A DNA stretch of 41,564 bases from Oscillospiraceae bacterium (lineage in GTDB: Bacteria; Bacillota; Clostridia; Oscillospirales; Acutalibacteraceae). The stretch covers positions 1 through 41,564 of the forward strand of contig SVPU01000013.1 of NCBI GenBank assembly GCA_015065685.1, given 5' to 3'. The position numbers and the translations under genes were made by a program. Position 1 is the first letter of the stretch, and the number at the start of each line of letters is the position of its first letter. The notes below the pieces were generated by a model that was not told the DNA's origin, searched no databases, and worked only from the letters and a program-made list of their open reading frames with translations. Below are positions 8,225 through 17,001 of this stretch, piece after piece.

Positions 8225-9086
8225 AGCATCACAAAGCATACAGTGGTTTCCAGGCCATATGGCCAAAACACGCAGAAAAATCAAGGAAATATTACCGCTT
8301 ATTGATGCGGTTGCCGAAATTGTTGATGCGAGAATACCGTTTAGCTCTAGAAACCCCGAAATTAAAGAGATAATCGGCGATAAACCGCACATTATCCTGC
8401 TTAATAAGTGCGATATGGCAGATAAAAAGGTTACTGAAGAATGGATAAAGCATTACAAGGCAAACGGAATAACCGCCATTGCGGTTGACTGTAAGTCGGG
8501 CAAAGGGCTTAATTTATTTAAAGATACTGTTAAAACTGCGCTTTCTTCAAAACTTGAAGCATATGCCCAAAAAGGTATGGTTGGAAAACCGCTTCGAATT
8601 ATGATTGTTGGAATCCCAAATGTGGGTAAATCTTCGTTTATTAACCGAATAGCAGGTGGAAATAAGGCAAAGGTTGAAAACCGTCCCGGTGTTACAAGGG
8701 GAAATCAGTGGTTTACCATTGATAAACAGCTCGAATTGCTTGATACCCCCGGAGTTTTATGGCCTAAATTTGAAGACCAAACGGTTGGTGAACATCTCGC
8801 TTTTACGGGTGCTGTTAAAGACAGAGTTTTAGATATTGAGCTTCTTTCTATGAGGCTTCTTGAAAATCTTCGTGATAATTACCCCGAGCTCTTAACAAAG
8901 CGATATGGCGAGCTTGATTTTGAGTGCGATAGCTATGATTTGCTTTGTCAGGTTGGCAAAAAAAGGGGAATGGTTATCAGAGGCGGCGAGACCGATACCG
9001 AAAGAGCGGCGAATATGCTGCTGGAAGAATACAGAAACTGTAAAATAGGGTTTATTTCTCTTGAAAGGGTAAATGATTATGCCTGA
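8217..9086 (+). CDS. rbgA: ribosome biogenesis GTPase RbgA (YlqF)
   Basis: Circularly permuted GTPase needed for late assembly of the 50S subunit in Firmicutes. It opens with the family hallmark QWFPGHMAKTRR. The permuted order is visible: the G4 motif NKCD (about residue 61) comes before the G1 P-loop GIPNVGKSS (132-140) and the G3 DTPG. The 289-residue length is normal. It overlaps the end of lepB, and its 3' end overlaps the start of rnhB, forming a tightly packed operon with the ribosomal protein gene rplS. Confidence 0.96.
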   Translation: MSEASQSIQWFPGHMAKTRRKIKEILPLIDAVAEIVDARIPFSSRNPEIKEIIGDKPHIILLNKCDMADKKVTEEWIKHYKANGITAIAVDCKSGKGLNLFKDTVKTALSSKLEAYAQKGMVGKPLRIMIVGIPNVGKSSFINRIAGGNKAKVENRPGVTRGNQWFTIDKQLELLDTPGVLWPKFEDQTVGEHLAFTGAVKDRVLDIELLSMRLLENLRDNYPELLTKRYGELDFECDSYDLLCQVGKKRGMVIRGGETDTERAANMLLEEYRNCKIGFISLERVNDYA

Positions 9087-9687
9087 TTTTGAAATCGAAA
9101 AGGAAGCATATAACAAAGGTTTTAAATATGTTTGCGGTGTTGATGAAGCAGGGCGAGGTCCTCTGGCGGGCCCTGTTTGTGCGGCAGCAGTAATTCTGCC
9201 TGAGGGTACCGAAATTGAAGGACTTAACGATTCAAAAAAGTTGAGCGAGAAAAAGCGTGAGGCTCTTTTTGATGTTATAAAAGAAAAGGCAATAGCATAC
9301 AGTATCGCTTTCGGCACACTCGAAGAAATCGAAGAATTTAATATTCTCGAAGCCACTTTTATCGCAATGAACAGAGCAATAAACGGACTTGAAATCAAAG
9401 CGGATTATGCTTTGATTGATGGTAACCGTGTGCCAAAGGGAATAGAAATTCCTTGCGAAACGGTTATTAAGGGCGATGCAAAGTCAAGCTCAATTGCCGC
9501 GGCATCAATTCTTGCAAAGGTAACGCGAGACCGTTTGCTTATGGAATATGATGAAAAATATCCTGAATATAATTTTAAAAAGCACAAAGGTTACGGCACA
9601 AAAGAGCATACAGACCTTATTTTAAAATACGGTCCGTGTGAAATTCACCGTATGTCATTCCTTAAAAAGCTTTTGGGTGAAAAATAA
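9079..9687 (+). CDS. rnhB: ribonuclease HII
   Basis: Cleaves the RNA strand of RNA-DNA hybrids and removes single ribonucleotides from DNA. The signature CGVDEAGRGPLAGPV is present, with metal-binding Asp22 and Glu23. The downstream ALIDGNRVP and SIAAASILAKVTRD blocks carry the remaining acidic residues. It is 202 residues from ATG 9079. An ATG two codons earlier (9073) sits too close to the GAAAGGG site, so I prefer 9079. It overlaps rbgA by 8 bases and touches yraN at one base (TAATG). Confidence 0.95.
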   Translation: MPDFEIEKEAYNKGFKYVCGVDEAGRGPLAGPVCAAAVILPEGTEIEGLNDSKKLSEKKREALFDVIKEKAIAYSIAFGTLEEIEEFNILEATFIAMNRAINGLEIKADYALIDGNRVPKGIEIPCETVIKGDAKSSSIAAASILAKVTRDRLLMEYDEKYPEYNFKKHKGYGTKEHTDLILKYGPCEIHRMSFLKKLLGEK

Positions 9688-10049
9688 TGAATATTGGTGT
9701 TATCGGAAAAAGCGGTGAGGATAGAGTTGCCGCTTTTTTGCGTAAAAATGGGTTTTCGGTTATAAAAAGAAATTATCAATGTCGTTTCGGTGAAATTGAC
9801 ATAATCGCACAAAACAGCGAGTATATTATCTTTGTTGAGGTTAAAACCCGAAATAAAGATTTTCTCGTTTCTCCCGCCGAGGCGGTTGATTCTGCAAAGC
9901 AAAAAAGAATTATGTTAACCGCAGAAGATTATATTTCAAAAACCTTTTGCGATTTGCAACCAAGATTTGATGTTGCAGAGGTTATAGTTTCAAAGGGTGA
10001 TGATGGGCGCATAAGTTTTAATCTCAACTATATCGAAAACGCTTTTTGA
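9687..10049 (+). CDS. YraN/UPF0102 family endonuclease-like protein
   Basis: Conserved 120-residue protein with a restriction-endonuclease-like fold. The motif FGEIDIIA followed by IIFVEVKTRN gives the E...D...E-V-K pattern of that superfamily, though the cellular role is not established. It commonly sits next to rnhB across bacteria, as here, where the start codon shares a base with the rnhB stop. The next gene begins at its own stop codon (one-base overlap at 10049). Confidence 0.9.
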   Translation: MNIGVIGKSGEDRVAAFLRKNGFSVIKRNYQCRFGEIDIIAQNSEYIIFVEVKTRNKDFLVSPAEAVDSAKQKRIMLTAEDYISKTFCDLQPRFDVAEVIVSKGDDGRISFNLNYIENAF

Positions 10050-10909
10050 TGGGTGATTATTTGAGATATTTTGATTTGCACTGTGATACTGCTTATGAAT
10101 GTTATGTTAAAAGCCAAGAGTTTTATGTAAACCAATTGGTTGTTAATGGTAAAGGAACTGACCTATTCGATGAATGGTGTCAGTTCTTTGCAATTTGGGT
10201 AAAGGATGATAAGGAAAATCCGTTCTCGTTTTATAAATCGGTATTTAATGATTTTAAAGTAAAGCTTTCACGCTCAAATAATGCGCCGATGCCGTTTTTC
10301 TCGGTTGAGGGAGGTGCGGTTCTAGAGGGCGATTTAGAGCGTTTATATATTTTAAAGAATGATGGAATTAAGCTTTTAACACTCACTTGGAACGGTGAAA
10401 ATGCTCTTGGCGGCGGTTGCAAAAGCGAAAAGGGCTTAACCGATTTCGGCAAATCAGCAATAAAGCTTATGAATTCGCTTAAAATCGGTTGCGATTTATC
10501 ACACCTTAACCGCAAGAGCTTTTATTCTGCGGTTGAATTTGCCGAATATCCTTTGGCTTCACATTCCAATTGCCGAAAACTGTGCGATAATCCGCGTAAT
10601 CTTGATGATGAACAGATACGACTTATTTGTGAAAAAAACGGCATTATAGGCCTATGCTTTTACCCCGATTTTTTAGGTGAAAATGTTTTTGAAAGTTTGT
10701 ACCAAAATATTTTTTATCTTTGCGATAAAGGGTATGAAAATAATATCGCTATAGGGTCAGATTTCGATGGCGGAGTTATGAACGAACAACTTGATAAGGT
10801 CGAAAAAATACCCGTTTTGTATGATTTTTTAAGCCGAAAGGGTTTGAATACTGCTCTGCTTGATAAAATATTTTACAAAAATGCTTATAATTATATTGCA
10901 AAATTATGA
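10049..10909 (+). CDS. M19 family membrane-dipeptidase-like protein
   Basis: Putative zinc dipeptidase of the renal-dipeptidase family, 286 residues. Visible metal-site motifs are FDLHCDT near the N-terminus (His-x-Asp), SVEGG (bridging Glu), SHSNCR (His) and IGSDFDGG near the C-terminus. There is no signal peptide, so it should be cytoplasmic and may hydrolyse dipeptides or their variants. I start it at ATG 10049, which overlaps the yraN stop; a TTG at 10046 or 10061 is possible. It is the last gene before the thrC promoter. Confidence 0.85.
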   Translation: MGDYLRYFDLHCDTAYECYVKSQEFYVNQLVVNGKGTDLFDEWCQFFAIWVKDDKENPFSFYKSVFNDFKVKLSRSNNAPMPFFSVEGGAVLEGDLERLYILKNDGIKLLTLTWNGENALGGGCKSEKGLTDFGKSAIKLMNSLKIGCDLSHLNRKSFYSAVEFAEYPLASHSNCRKLCDNPRNLDDEQIRLICEKNGIIGLCFYPDFLGENVFESLYQNIFYLCDKGYENNIAIGSDFDGGVMNEQLDKVEKIPVLYDFLSRKGLNTALLDKIFYKNAYNYIAKL

Positions 10910-10924
10910 TTTAATAGTTATAAT
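10896..10924 (+). promoter_or_regulatory. SigA-type promoter of thrC
   Basis: TTGCAA (10896-10901), a 17-base spacer and TATAAT (10919-10924). The -35 box lies in the last codons of the dipeptidase gene. Confidence 0.6.
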
Positions 10925-10958
10925 TTAATAGTATTATTGTCCAAAAGGGGAAGTTAAA

Positions 10959-12446
10959 GTGAACTATGTTAGTACAAGGGATAAATCAATAAAGGTTACT
11001 GCCGCAAAAGCGATTGCGCAAGGCATTTCGGTTGAAGGCGGACTTTTTGTGCCTGATGAATTTCCTTTTTTAACTGAGAAAGATTTCGAGAATTTAAAAG
11101 TGCTCGACTATAAGGGAAGAGCAAAATATATTTTAAAGGAATTTCTTAACGATTTTTCCGAAGAAGAAGTTGATTATTGTATCGAGGGTGCATATACCGG
11201 CAGTTTCGATAACGAACAACCTGCACCTATTTCTCTTGTTGGAAAAAATGCTAACATATTAGAGCTTTGGCACGGACCTACCTGTGCTTTTAAGGACTTG
11301 GCTTTGCAGTTACTTCCTTATTTGCTCACAACCTCAACCAAAAAGGTTAACGACGGTAAAAAAACTGTTATCTTGGTTGCCACCTCGGGAGATACAGGTA
11401 AGGCTGCGTTAGAGGGCTTCAAGGATGTTCCCGACACTGAAATACTTGTTTTCTATCCCAGTGATGGTGTAAGCCCAATGCAAAAGCTCCAAATGGATTC
11501 ACAAGCGGGCGAAAATGTTCATGTTTGTGCTATAAAGGGCAATTTTGATGATGCCCAAACAGGCGTTAAAAATATTTTCACAGATAATGCTGTTAAAGCA
11601 AAATTAGCTGAAAACAATATGCTGTTCTCATCGGCAAACTCTATCAACTGGGGCAGACTTGCACCGCAAATTGTTTATTATATCTCGGCTTATTGCGACC
11701 TTTTAGAGCGCGGTGAAGAAATTCAAGATGGTTTTAATATCGTTGTTCCAACAGGTAACTTCGGAAATATTTTAGCGGCTTATTATGCTAAAAAAATGGG
11801 TGTACCCGTTAATAAGCTTATTTGCGCTTCGAACATCAACAATGTTCTCACCGATTTCATAAACACCGGTAAGTATGACAGAAACCGCAAATTCCACACA
11901 ACAATTTCACCTTCAATGGATATTCTGATTTCAAGCAACCTTGAAAGAATGTTGTTTGAGCTTTCGGGCAATAATGATAAAGAAGTGGCCGAGCTGCAAG
12001 CCTCACTTTCTAAGAACGGAGCCTTTACTGTGTCAGACAGTGTGAAAGAAAAACTTCAGAATCTATTCTGGGGCGGCTGTTGCGATGACGAAGCAACAAT
12101 AGCCACAATTGGTAAATATTTTTCGGAATTCGGTTATCTTTGCGATACTCACACTGCGGTAGCGCTTAATGTTTACGAGCAGTATATTCAAAATACGGGT
12201 GATGATAGGCCAACTGTTATTGCATCAACCGCATCGCCTTATAAGTTTGCAAAGAGCGTTCTTTCTGCTGTTAGCGAAAAGCAGGGCGACACCGAATTTA
12301 ATACCGTTAAGCTTTTGAGTGAAGAAACCAACACAGAAATACCGGCACCTATTAAGGCGCTCGAAAATGCAAAGGTTCGTTTTAAGGAAATTTGTGAAAA
12401 GGATGAAATGCTATCGGCAGTTTATTCCGCGCTTTCAATTAATTGA
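10959..12446 (+). CDS. thrC: threonine synthase
   Basis: Converts O-phosphohomoserine to threonine using pyridoxal phosphate. The 495-residue length and the opening YVSTRDKSIKVTAAKAIAQG match the long (E. coli/yeast-like) class. The PLP-binding lysine is Lys112 in TCAFKDLALQLLP. ATSGDTGKAALEG (phosphate-binding loop) and NFGNILAAYYAKKMG are also typical. It starts with GTG behind AAAAGGGGA. It appears to be a single-gene unit with its own promoter and a downstream hairpin. Other threonine-pathway genes are not in this window. Confidence 0.96.
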   Translation: MNYVSTRDKSIKVTAAKAIAQGISVEGGLFVPDEFPFLTEKDFENLKVLDYKGRAKYILKEFLNDFSEEEVDYCIEGAYTGSFDNEQPAPISLVGKNANILELWHGPTCAFKDLALQLLPYLLTTSTKKVNDGKKTVILVATSGDTGKAALEGFKDVPDTEILVFYPSDGVSPMQKLQMDSQAGENVHVCAIKGNFDDAQTGVKNIFTDNAVKAKLAENNMLFSSANSINWGRLAPQIVYYISAYCDLLERGEEIQDGFNIVVPTGNFGNILAAYYAKKMGVPVNKLICASNINNVLTDFINTGKYDRNRKFHTTISPSMDILISSNLERMLFELSGNNDKEVAELQASLSKNGAFTVSDSVKEKLQNLFWGGCCDDEATIATIGKYFSEFGYLCDTHTAVALNVYEQYIQNTGDDRPTVIASTASPYKFAKSVLSAVSEKQGDTEFNTVKLLSEETNTEIPAPIKALENAKVRFKEICEKDEMLSAVYSALSIN

Positions 12447-12454
12447 TAAAAGAA

Positions 12455-12487
12455 TAAGGGATACCCTATGTTTAGGATATCCCTTAA
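12455..12487 (+). terminator. hairpin between convergent thrC and the DUF1540 gene
   Basis: AAGGGATA with CC pairs with GG and TATCCCTT across a loop, with one mismatch. The T-run on the plus side is weak (TTAATTT). On the minus strand the stem is followed by ATTCTTTTATC. It probably serves both convergent genes. Confidence 0.6.
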
Positions 12488-12501
12488 TTTACGGCTTTAA
12501 A

Positions 12502-12663
12502 TTACTTCGCCTTGAAGGTATCGCAGCAGGTGTCCTTTGCGGTTGAAGCCGAGCCGTTACCGACTTGAATTTTTCCTGCGTTGCACATATCATTTTCGGT
12601 ATGATAAACACAGTTTTTAACACTACAAGCTACACAGGATTGGGTTTTACAAGAATTTTCCAT
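12502..12663 (-). CDS. DUF1540 domain small cysteine-rich protein
   Basis: A 53-residue protein read on the minus strand. It carries the cysteine pattern of DUF1540, with CVACSVKNCVYH and then M-C-N-A-G-K-I-Q-V-G and a C-terminal D-T-C-C-D-T-F. Six or more cysteines suggest metal binding. Proteins of this family are widespread in spore-forming Clostridia and their function is unknown. The ATG at 12663 has an AAAGGA site 11 bases upstream. It is transcribed divergently from the metallophosphoesterase gene and convergently with thrC. Confidence 0.85.
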   Translation of the reverse strand: MENSCKTQSCVACSVKNCVYHTENDMCNAGKIQVGNGSASTAKDTCCDTFKAK

Positions 12664-12747
12664 TTCAAATCAAGTCCTTTCTGACCTTTTGGGTCGGTTA
12701 TATTGTTACCGCTAAATTTGTGATTATTCTAAGAAAGGAGGAATGTT

Positions 12748-13425
12748 ATGAGTATTTACACTATTTCTGATTTGCATTTATCGTTTGGCACTAACAAGCC
12801 TATGAATATTTTTAAGGGCTGGGACAATCATATTGAACGCCTTACTGCTAACTGGAAAAGACTGGTTAAGGAAAACGACACGGTGGTTTTGCCGGGCGAT
12901 TTTAGCTGGGCACTGAAAATTGAAGAAGCGCTTGAGGATTTCAAATTTATAGATTCGCTTCCCGGAAAGAAAGTATTACTTAAAGGGAATCACGACTTGT
13001 GGTGGAGTACGGTTAAAAAAATCAGAGAGTTTTGGCAGCAAAATAACATTTCTACCTTTGATATTGTTTTCAATAACTGCGTTATAGCAGATGGCTTTGC
13101 AATTGCGGGAACACGAGGCTGGTTTTATGATGAAAAGGGCACTGCGAAGATTAAAATGCGAGAAGCGGGAAGACTTGATGCATCTCTTACAGCGGCCGAA
13201 AAAACGGGGATGCCGATTCTCACTTTTTTGCATTATCCACCCGTTTATGCCGATAGTGTTTGCGAAGAAATTTTAGATGTTCTTAAAAAACATAATGTTA
13301 AAAAAATATATTACGGACATATTCACGGTGCGGGTTTTAATAATGCTGTTTATGAATATGAAGGCATAAAAATGACTCTTGTATCGTGCGATTGTATTGA
13401 CTTTACACCATATTTGTTAATATAA
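12748..13425 (+). CDS. metallophosphoesterase (calcineurin-like)
   Basis: Two-metal phosphoesterase of 225 residues. The metal ligands are seen in order: ISDLHLSF (Asp-x-His), VVLPGDFSW (Gly-Asp), LLKGNHDLWW (Gly-Asn-His-Asp), a central FLHYPP and IYYGHIHG (Gly-His-x-His). There are no membrane segments. An AAAGGAGG site precedes the ATG. The substrate cannot be told; family members act on phosphodiesters, nucleotides or phosphoproteins. It appears to be a single gene upstream of the tig promoter. Confidence 0.9.
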   Translation: MSIYTISDLHLSFGTNKPMNIFKGWDNHIERLTANWKRLVKENDTVVLPGDFSWALKIEEALEDFKFIDSLPGKKVLLKGNHDLWWSTVKKIREFWQQNNISTFDIVFNNCVIADGFAIAGTRGWFYDEKGTAKIKMREAGRLDASLTAAEKTGMPILTFLHYPPVYADSVCEEILDVLKKHNVKKIYYGHIHGAGFNNAVYEYEGIKMTLVSCDCIDFTPYLLI

Positions 13426-13467
13426 TTATATAAATTATACAAATTTGGGATTTATTTGAAAATTTGC

Positions 13468-13496
13468 TGGAAAATGATTTTATACTGTGATATAAT
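13468..13496 (+). promoter_or_regulatory. probable promoter of tig
   Basis: TATAAT at 13491-13496 is preceded by TGA (extended -10), with a weaker TGGAAA at 13468-13473, 17 bases upstream. Confidence 0.5.
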
Positions 13497-13563
13497 AATT
13501 TGAAGAATTGAGAAAGTGTGTAATTTGCGTTACATATTTTCATATATGCGGAGGTTAAATAAA

Positions 13564-14943
13564 ATGAGTTTGAAAGAAACAAAAAAGGTTGCTGCCAACA
13601 GATATGAATTGGAGATTATCGTTGAAGCACCAAGATTTCAAGAGGCCATTAAGGAGGCTTACAAGCAAAACGGAAGCAAAATAATGGTTCCCGGCTTCCG
13701 AAAGGGTAAGGCACCTTTAAGCTTTGTTGAAAAATATTATGGAACTGAAATCTTCTTTGAAGATGCAATTAACCTTATCTATTCCGATGTTGTTGAGGAG
13801 GCAATTGAGGAATCCGGTCTTAAGGTTATTAACGATAAAATGGATTTTGATATGGTTTCTATTTCTAAGGAGGAGGGTGTTGATTTCAAGGTAACTCTCA
13901 CCACATATCCTGAAATTGAAATCGGTGAATATAAGGGTCTTAAAGCAGAAAAGGTTATTGCAAAGGTAAGCGAGGGCGAAATCACTGCACAGTTAGAAGC
14001 AATGGCTGAAAGAAATGCAAGAATGATTTCTGTTGAAGACAGAGCGGCTGCTTTGGGCGACACAGCAGTTATTGATTTCGAAGGCTTTGTTGACGGTGTT
14101 GCTTTTGACGGCGGTAAGGCTGAGGGCCATAACTTAGAGTTGGGCTCGGGTCAGTTTATTCCCGGCTTTGAAGACCAAATTGTTGGTCATAACATCGGCG
14201 AAGAATTTGATGTTAATGTAACCTTCCCCGAGGAATATGGCGCAGCAGAGCTTGCAGGCAAGGAAGCAGTATTCAAGATTAAGCTTCACGAAATCAAGCT
14301 TCGCGAATTGCCTGAAATCGATGATGAGTTTGCAAAAGATGTTAGCGAATTCGATACACTCGCTGAGTTAAAGGCTGATTTAGAGGCAAAAGCACTCGAG
14401 CGCAAAACAAAGGCTGCCGAAGAAGAGGTTGAAAATGACCTTGTTCAGCAGATTGTTGACAGTATTAAGGGCGAAATCCCCGAGGCAATGTTCGAAAACC
14501 GTTTGAATCAGAGCGTTGAAGAGTTTGCTTATCGTTTGCAGTCTCAGGGACTTGATATGAACACTTATCTTAAGTATACAAACGCTTCTATGGATGATTT
14601 TAAGGCTTCTTTCCGTCCTCAAGCTGAATCACAGGTTAAGTTCAGACTTGCTCTTGAGAAAATCGTTGAGCTTGAAAAGATTGAAGCAACAGAAGAAGAA
14701 ATTAACGAACAGTTTGAAAAAATGGCTAAGGATTACGGTATGGAGGCTGACAAGGTTAAAGCCGCTATTCCCGCAACCGAAATTGCTAAGGATTTAGCAG
14801 TTGGCAAGGCTATTGACTTTATAAAGGAAAATGCGGTAATTACTGAGGTTGAAGCAAAAACCGAGAAGAAACCTGCCGCTAAAAAGACTGCAGCCAAGAA
14901 AACAACAAAAAAGGCTGCTGAGGAAAAGAAAGACGCTGAATAA
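13564..14943 (+). CDS. tig: trigger factor (ribosome-bound chaperone, peptidyl-prolyl isomerase)
   Basis: Binds next to the ribosome exit tunnel and folds nascent chains. The ribosome-docking signature GFRKGKAP is at residues 44-51. An FKBP-type isomerase domain follows at about 150-240 (GDTAVIDFEGFVDGVAFDGG). The rest is the helical chaperone domain. ATG 13564 has GGAGG 9 bases upstream; an upstream frame extension to 13516 lacks such a site. It is 459 residues, slightly long because of a Lys/Ala-rich tail (about residues 430-459) with repeated A-A-K-K-T units. It is followed by clpP and clpX, the same order as in many bacteria. Confidence 0.96.
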   Translation: MSLKETKKVAANRYELEIIVEAPRFQEAIKEAYKQNGSKIMVPGFRKGKAPLSFVEKYYGTEIFFEDAINLIYSDVVEEAIEESGLKVINDKMDFDMVSISKEEGVDFKVTLTTYPEIEIGEYKGLKAEKVIAKVSEGEITAQLEAMAERNARMISVEDRAAALGDTAVIDFEGFVDGVAFDGGKAEGHNLELGSGQFIPGFEDQIVGHNIGEEFDVNVTFPEEYGAAELAGKEAVFKIKLHEIKLRELPEIDDEFAKDVSEFDTLAELKADLEAKALERKTKAAEEEVENDLVQQIVDSIKGEIPEAMFENRLNQSVEEFAYRLQSQGLDMNTYLKYTNASMDDFKASFRPQAESQVKFRLALEKIVELEKIEATEEEINEQFEKMAKDYGMEADKVKAAIPATEIAKDLAVGKAIDFIKENAVITEVEAKTEKKPAAKKTAAKKTTKKAAEEKKDAE

Positions 14944-15075
14944 TTGATTAAGATTATTCATAATCGTCAATAATATGGGGGCTGTCTTGATGTACTTAAT
15001 AGGTTTATCAGGCGGTCCCTTTTTGAAATTTTAAACCATGGCGCCGTTGCCATAAAAACGGAGAAGGAGATTATT

Positions 15076-15669
15076 ATGAGTATTGATATGACTATGATTC
15101 CTTATGTTATTGAACAAACGGGTAGAGGAGAGCGTTCTTACGATATTTTCTCGCGCCTTTTAAATGACCGTATTATTATGCTTAACGATCAGGTTGATAA
15201 CGCAAGTGCAAGCGTTATTATTGCTCAGATGCTTTATCTTGAGGGTCAGGACCCCGAAAAAGACATAAGCTTTTATATTAACAGCCCTGGCGGTTCTGTT
15301 TCGGCAGGTATGGCTATTTATGATACAATGCAATACATTAAATGCGATGTCAGCACTATTTGTATGGGCATGGCGGCTTCTATGGGCGCCTTCCTTTTGG
15401 CTGCGGGCGCAAAGGGCAAGAGATTGGCTCTTCCCAATAGTGAAATTATGATTCATCAGCCTTTAGGTCAAGCTCAAGGTCAGGCAACAGATATTCTTAT
15501 CCACGCAAATCACATTGAAAAAACAAGGGCAAACCTTAACAGAATCCTTTCTGAAAACACCGGCAAACCGCTTGATGTTATTGCGCGCGATACAGAAAGA
15601 GATAACTTTATGTCGGCGGTTGAGGCTCAGGAATACGGTCTTATCGATAAGGTTATTACAAAGAGATAA
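15076..15669 (+). CDS. clpP: ATP-dependent Clp protease proteolytic subunit
   Basis: Serine peptidase that forms the double-heptamer chamber used by ClpX. The catalytic triad is Ser102 (GMAASMGAF), His127 (MIHQPLG) and Asp176 (RDTERDNF), with the same spacing as E. coli ClpP. The 197-residue length is normal. A GGAGAAGGAG site precedes the ATG. The 132-bp gap after tig shows no clear SigA promoter. clpX follows after 11 bases. Confidence 0.97.
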   Translation: MSIDMTMIPYVIEQTGRGERSYDIFSRLLNDRIIMLNDQVDNASASVIIAQMLYLEGQDPEKDISFYINSPGGSVSAGMAIYDTMQYIKCDVSTICMGMAASMGAFLLAAGAKGKRLALPNSEIMIHQPLGQAQGQATDILIHANHIEKTRANLNRILSENTGKPLDVIARDTERDNFMSAVEAQEYGLIDKVITKR

Positions 15670-15680
15670 AAGGGGATATT

Positions 15681-16913
15681 ATGCCTAATAAAACAAGTGA
15701 TGAAATCCGTTGCTCCTTTTGCGGTAAAACGCAAGAAGAAGTGACCCGTCTTGTTGAAGGACCAGGGGTTTATATATGTGACGGATGTATTGAATTTTGC
15801 AATTCCTTGCTTTTTGATGATGAAATAGGTGCGAAAAGCCGTTCGAAAAAGAAAGGCAAAGAGGAATTTGTGCTTCCAAAGCCGATTGAAATCAAACAAA
15901 AGCTTGATGAATATGTAATCGGTCAGGATGAGGCTAAAAAAACACTTTCGGTTGCGGTTTATAACCATTATAAAAGAATTTTCAAAAATACGGATTCGGA
16001 TGTTGAACTCAATAAGAGTAATGTGCTAATGCTTGGACCTACGGGTGTGGGCAAAACCTTGCTTGCACAAACCTTGGCAAAAATTCTCGATGTGCCGATT
16101 GCCATAACCGATGCCACAACACTTACCGAAGCGGGCTATGTTGGCGAGGATGTTGAGAATATTCTGCTGCGCTTAATTCAGGCTGCCGATTATGATATTG
16201 AAAAGGCAGAGCGCGGAATCATTTATGTTGATGAAATTGATAAGATTGCGCGCAAATCTGAAAACGCTTCAATAACCCGTGATGTCAGCGGTGAGGGTGT
16301 GCAACAAGCACTTCTTAAAATTCTTGAGGGCACTGTTTCTAATGTTCCGCCGCAGGGTGGCAGAAAGCATCCCCAACAAGAGTTTATTCAGATTGATACA
16401 ACAAACATTCTGTTTATTTGTGCGGGTGCATTTGATGGCATTGAAAAGGTTATTGAAAAGCGAATGGGCGGCTCTAGCCTTGGTTTTGGCGCAGATGTTA
16501 AATCTCCTAAAAGCATCGAGGCAGAGGCTTTATCGACAAAGGCCACACATCAGGATTTAGTTAAGTTTGGCTTAATTCCTGAGCTTGTGGGCAGAATGCC
16601 TGTTATCACAGCACTCAAGGGTATGGATAAAGAAACCCTAATTCGCATTATGACAGAGCCTAAAAATTCAATTGTAAAGCAATATAAAACTCTCTTTGAA
16701 ATGGATAATATTGAACTTGAATTTGAGGATTCGGCGCTTGGTAAGATTGCCGAGCTCACAATAGAGCGCAAAACCGGTGCCAGAGGCTTGCGTTCAATTA
16801 TTGAGGGCGTTTTAGGGGAATATATGTTCAGTGCCCCATCGGATGAAAAGATTAAGAAAATAACCATTACCGGCGAAACCGTTATGGGCGGAGAAGCGGT
16901 TATTGAACAATAA
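15681..16913 (+). CDS. clpX: ATP-dependent Clp protease ATP-binding subunit ClpX
   Basis: AAA+ unfoldase that feeds substrates to ClpP. It has an N-terminal C4 zinc-binding domain (CSFCG near residue 11, then CDGCIEFC), Walker A GPTGVGKT at 119-126, Walker [11 protein letters not shown], and the pore-loop and sensor regions in the order expected. The 410-residue length is standard. It is directly downstream of clpP with an AGGGGA site, and ends at a strong terminator. All canonical features are intact. Confidence 0.98.
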   Translation: MPNKTSDEIRCSFCGKTQEEVTRLVEGPGVYICDGCIEFCNSLLFDDEIGAKSRSKKKGKEEFVLPKPIEIKQKLDEYVIGQDEAKKTLSVAVYNHYKRIFKNTDSDVELNKSNVLMLGPTGVGKTLLAQTLAKILDVPIAITDATTLTEAGYVGEDVENILLRLIQAADYDIEKAERGIIYVDEIDKIARKSENASITRDVSGEGVQQALLKILEGTVSNVPPQGGRKHPQQEFIQIDTTNILFICAGAFDGIEKVIEKRMGGSSLGFGADVKSPKSIEAEALSTKATHQDLVKFGLIPELVGRMPVITALKGMDKETLIRIMTEPKNSIVKQYKTLFEMDNIELEFEDSALGKIAELTIERKTGARGLRSIIEGVLGEYMFSAPSDEKIKKITITGETVMGGEAVIEQ

Positions 16914-16920
16914 TGAATTT

Positions 16921-16952
16921 TAAAAATGCCACTTATAAAGTGGCATTTTTGT
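16921..16952 (+). terminator. terminator of the tig-clpP-clpX unit
   Basis: AAAAATGCCACTT pairs with AAGTGGCATTTTT across a 3-base loop, with the T-run forming part of the 3' arm. Confidence 0.85.
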
Positions 16953-17001
16953 GCGTTTTAATTTAATGGTTTAAATATTTTTTGGATTCGAAGTGAATTA
17001 G

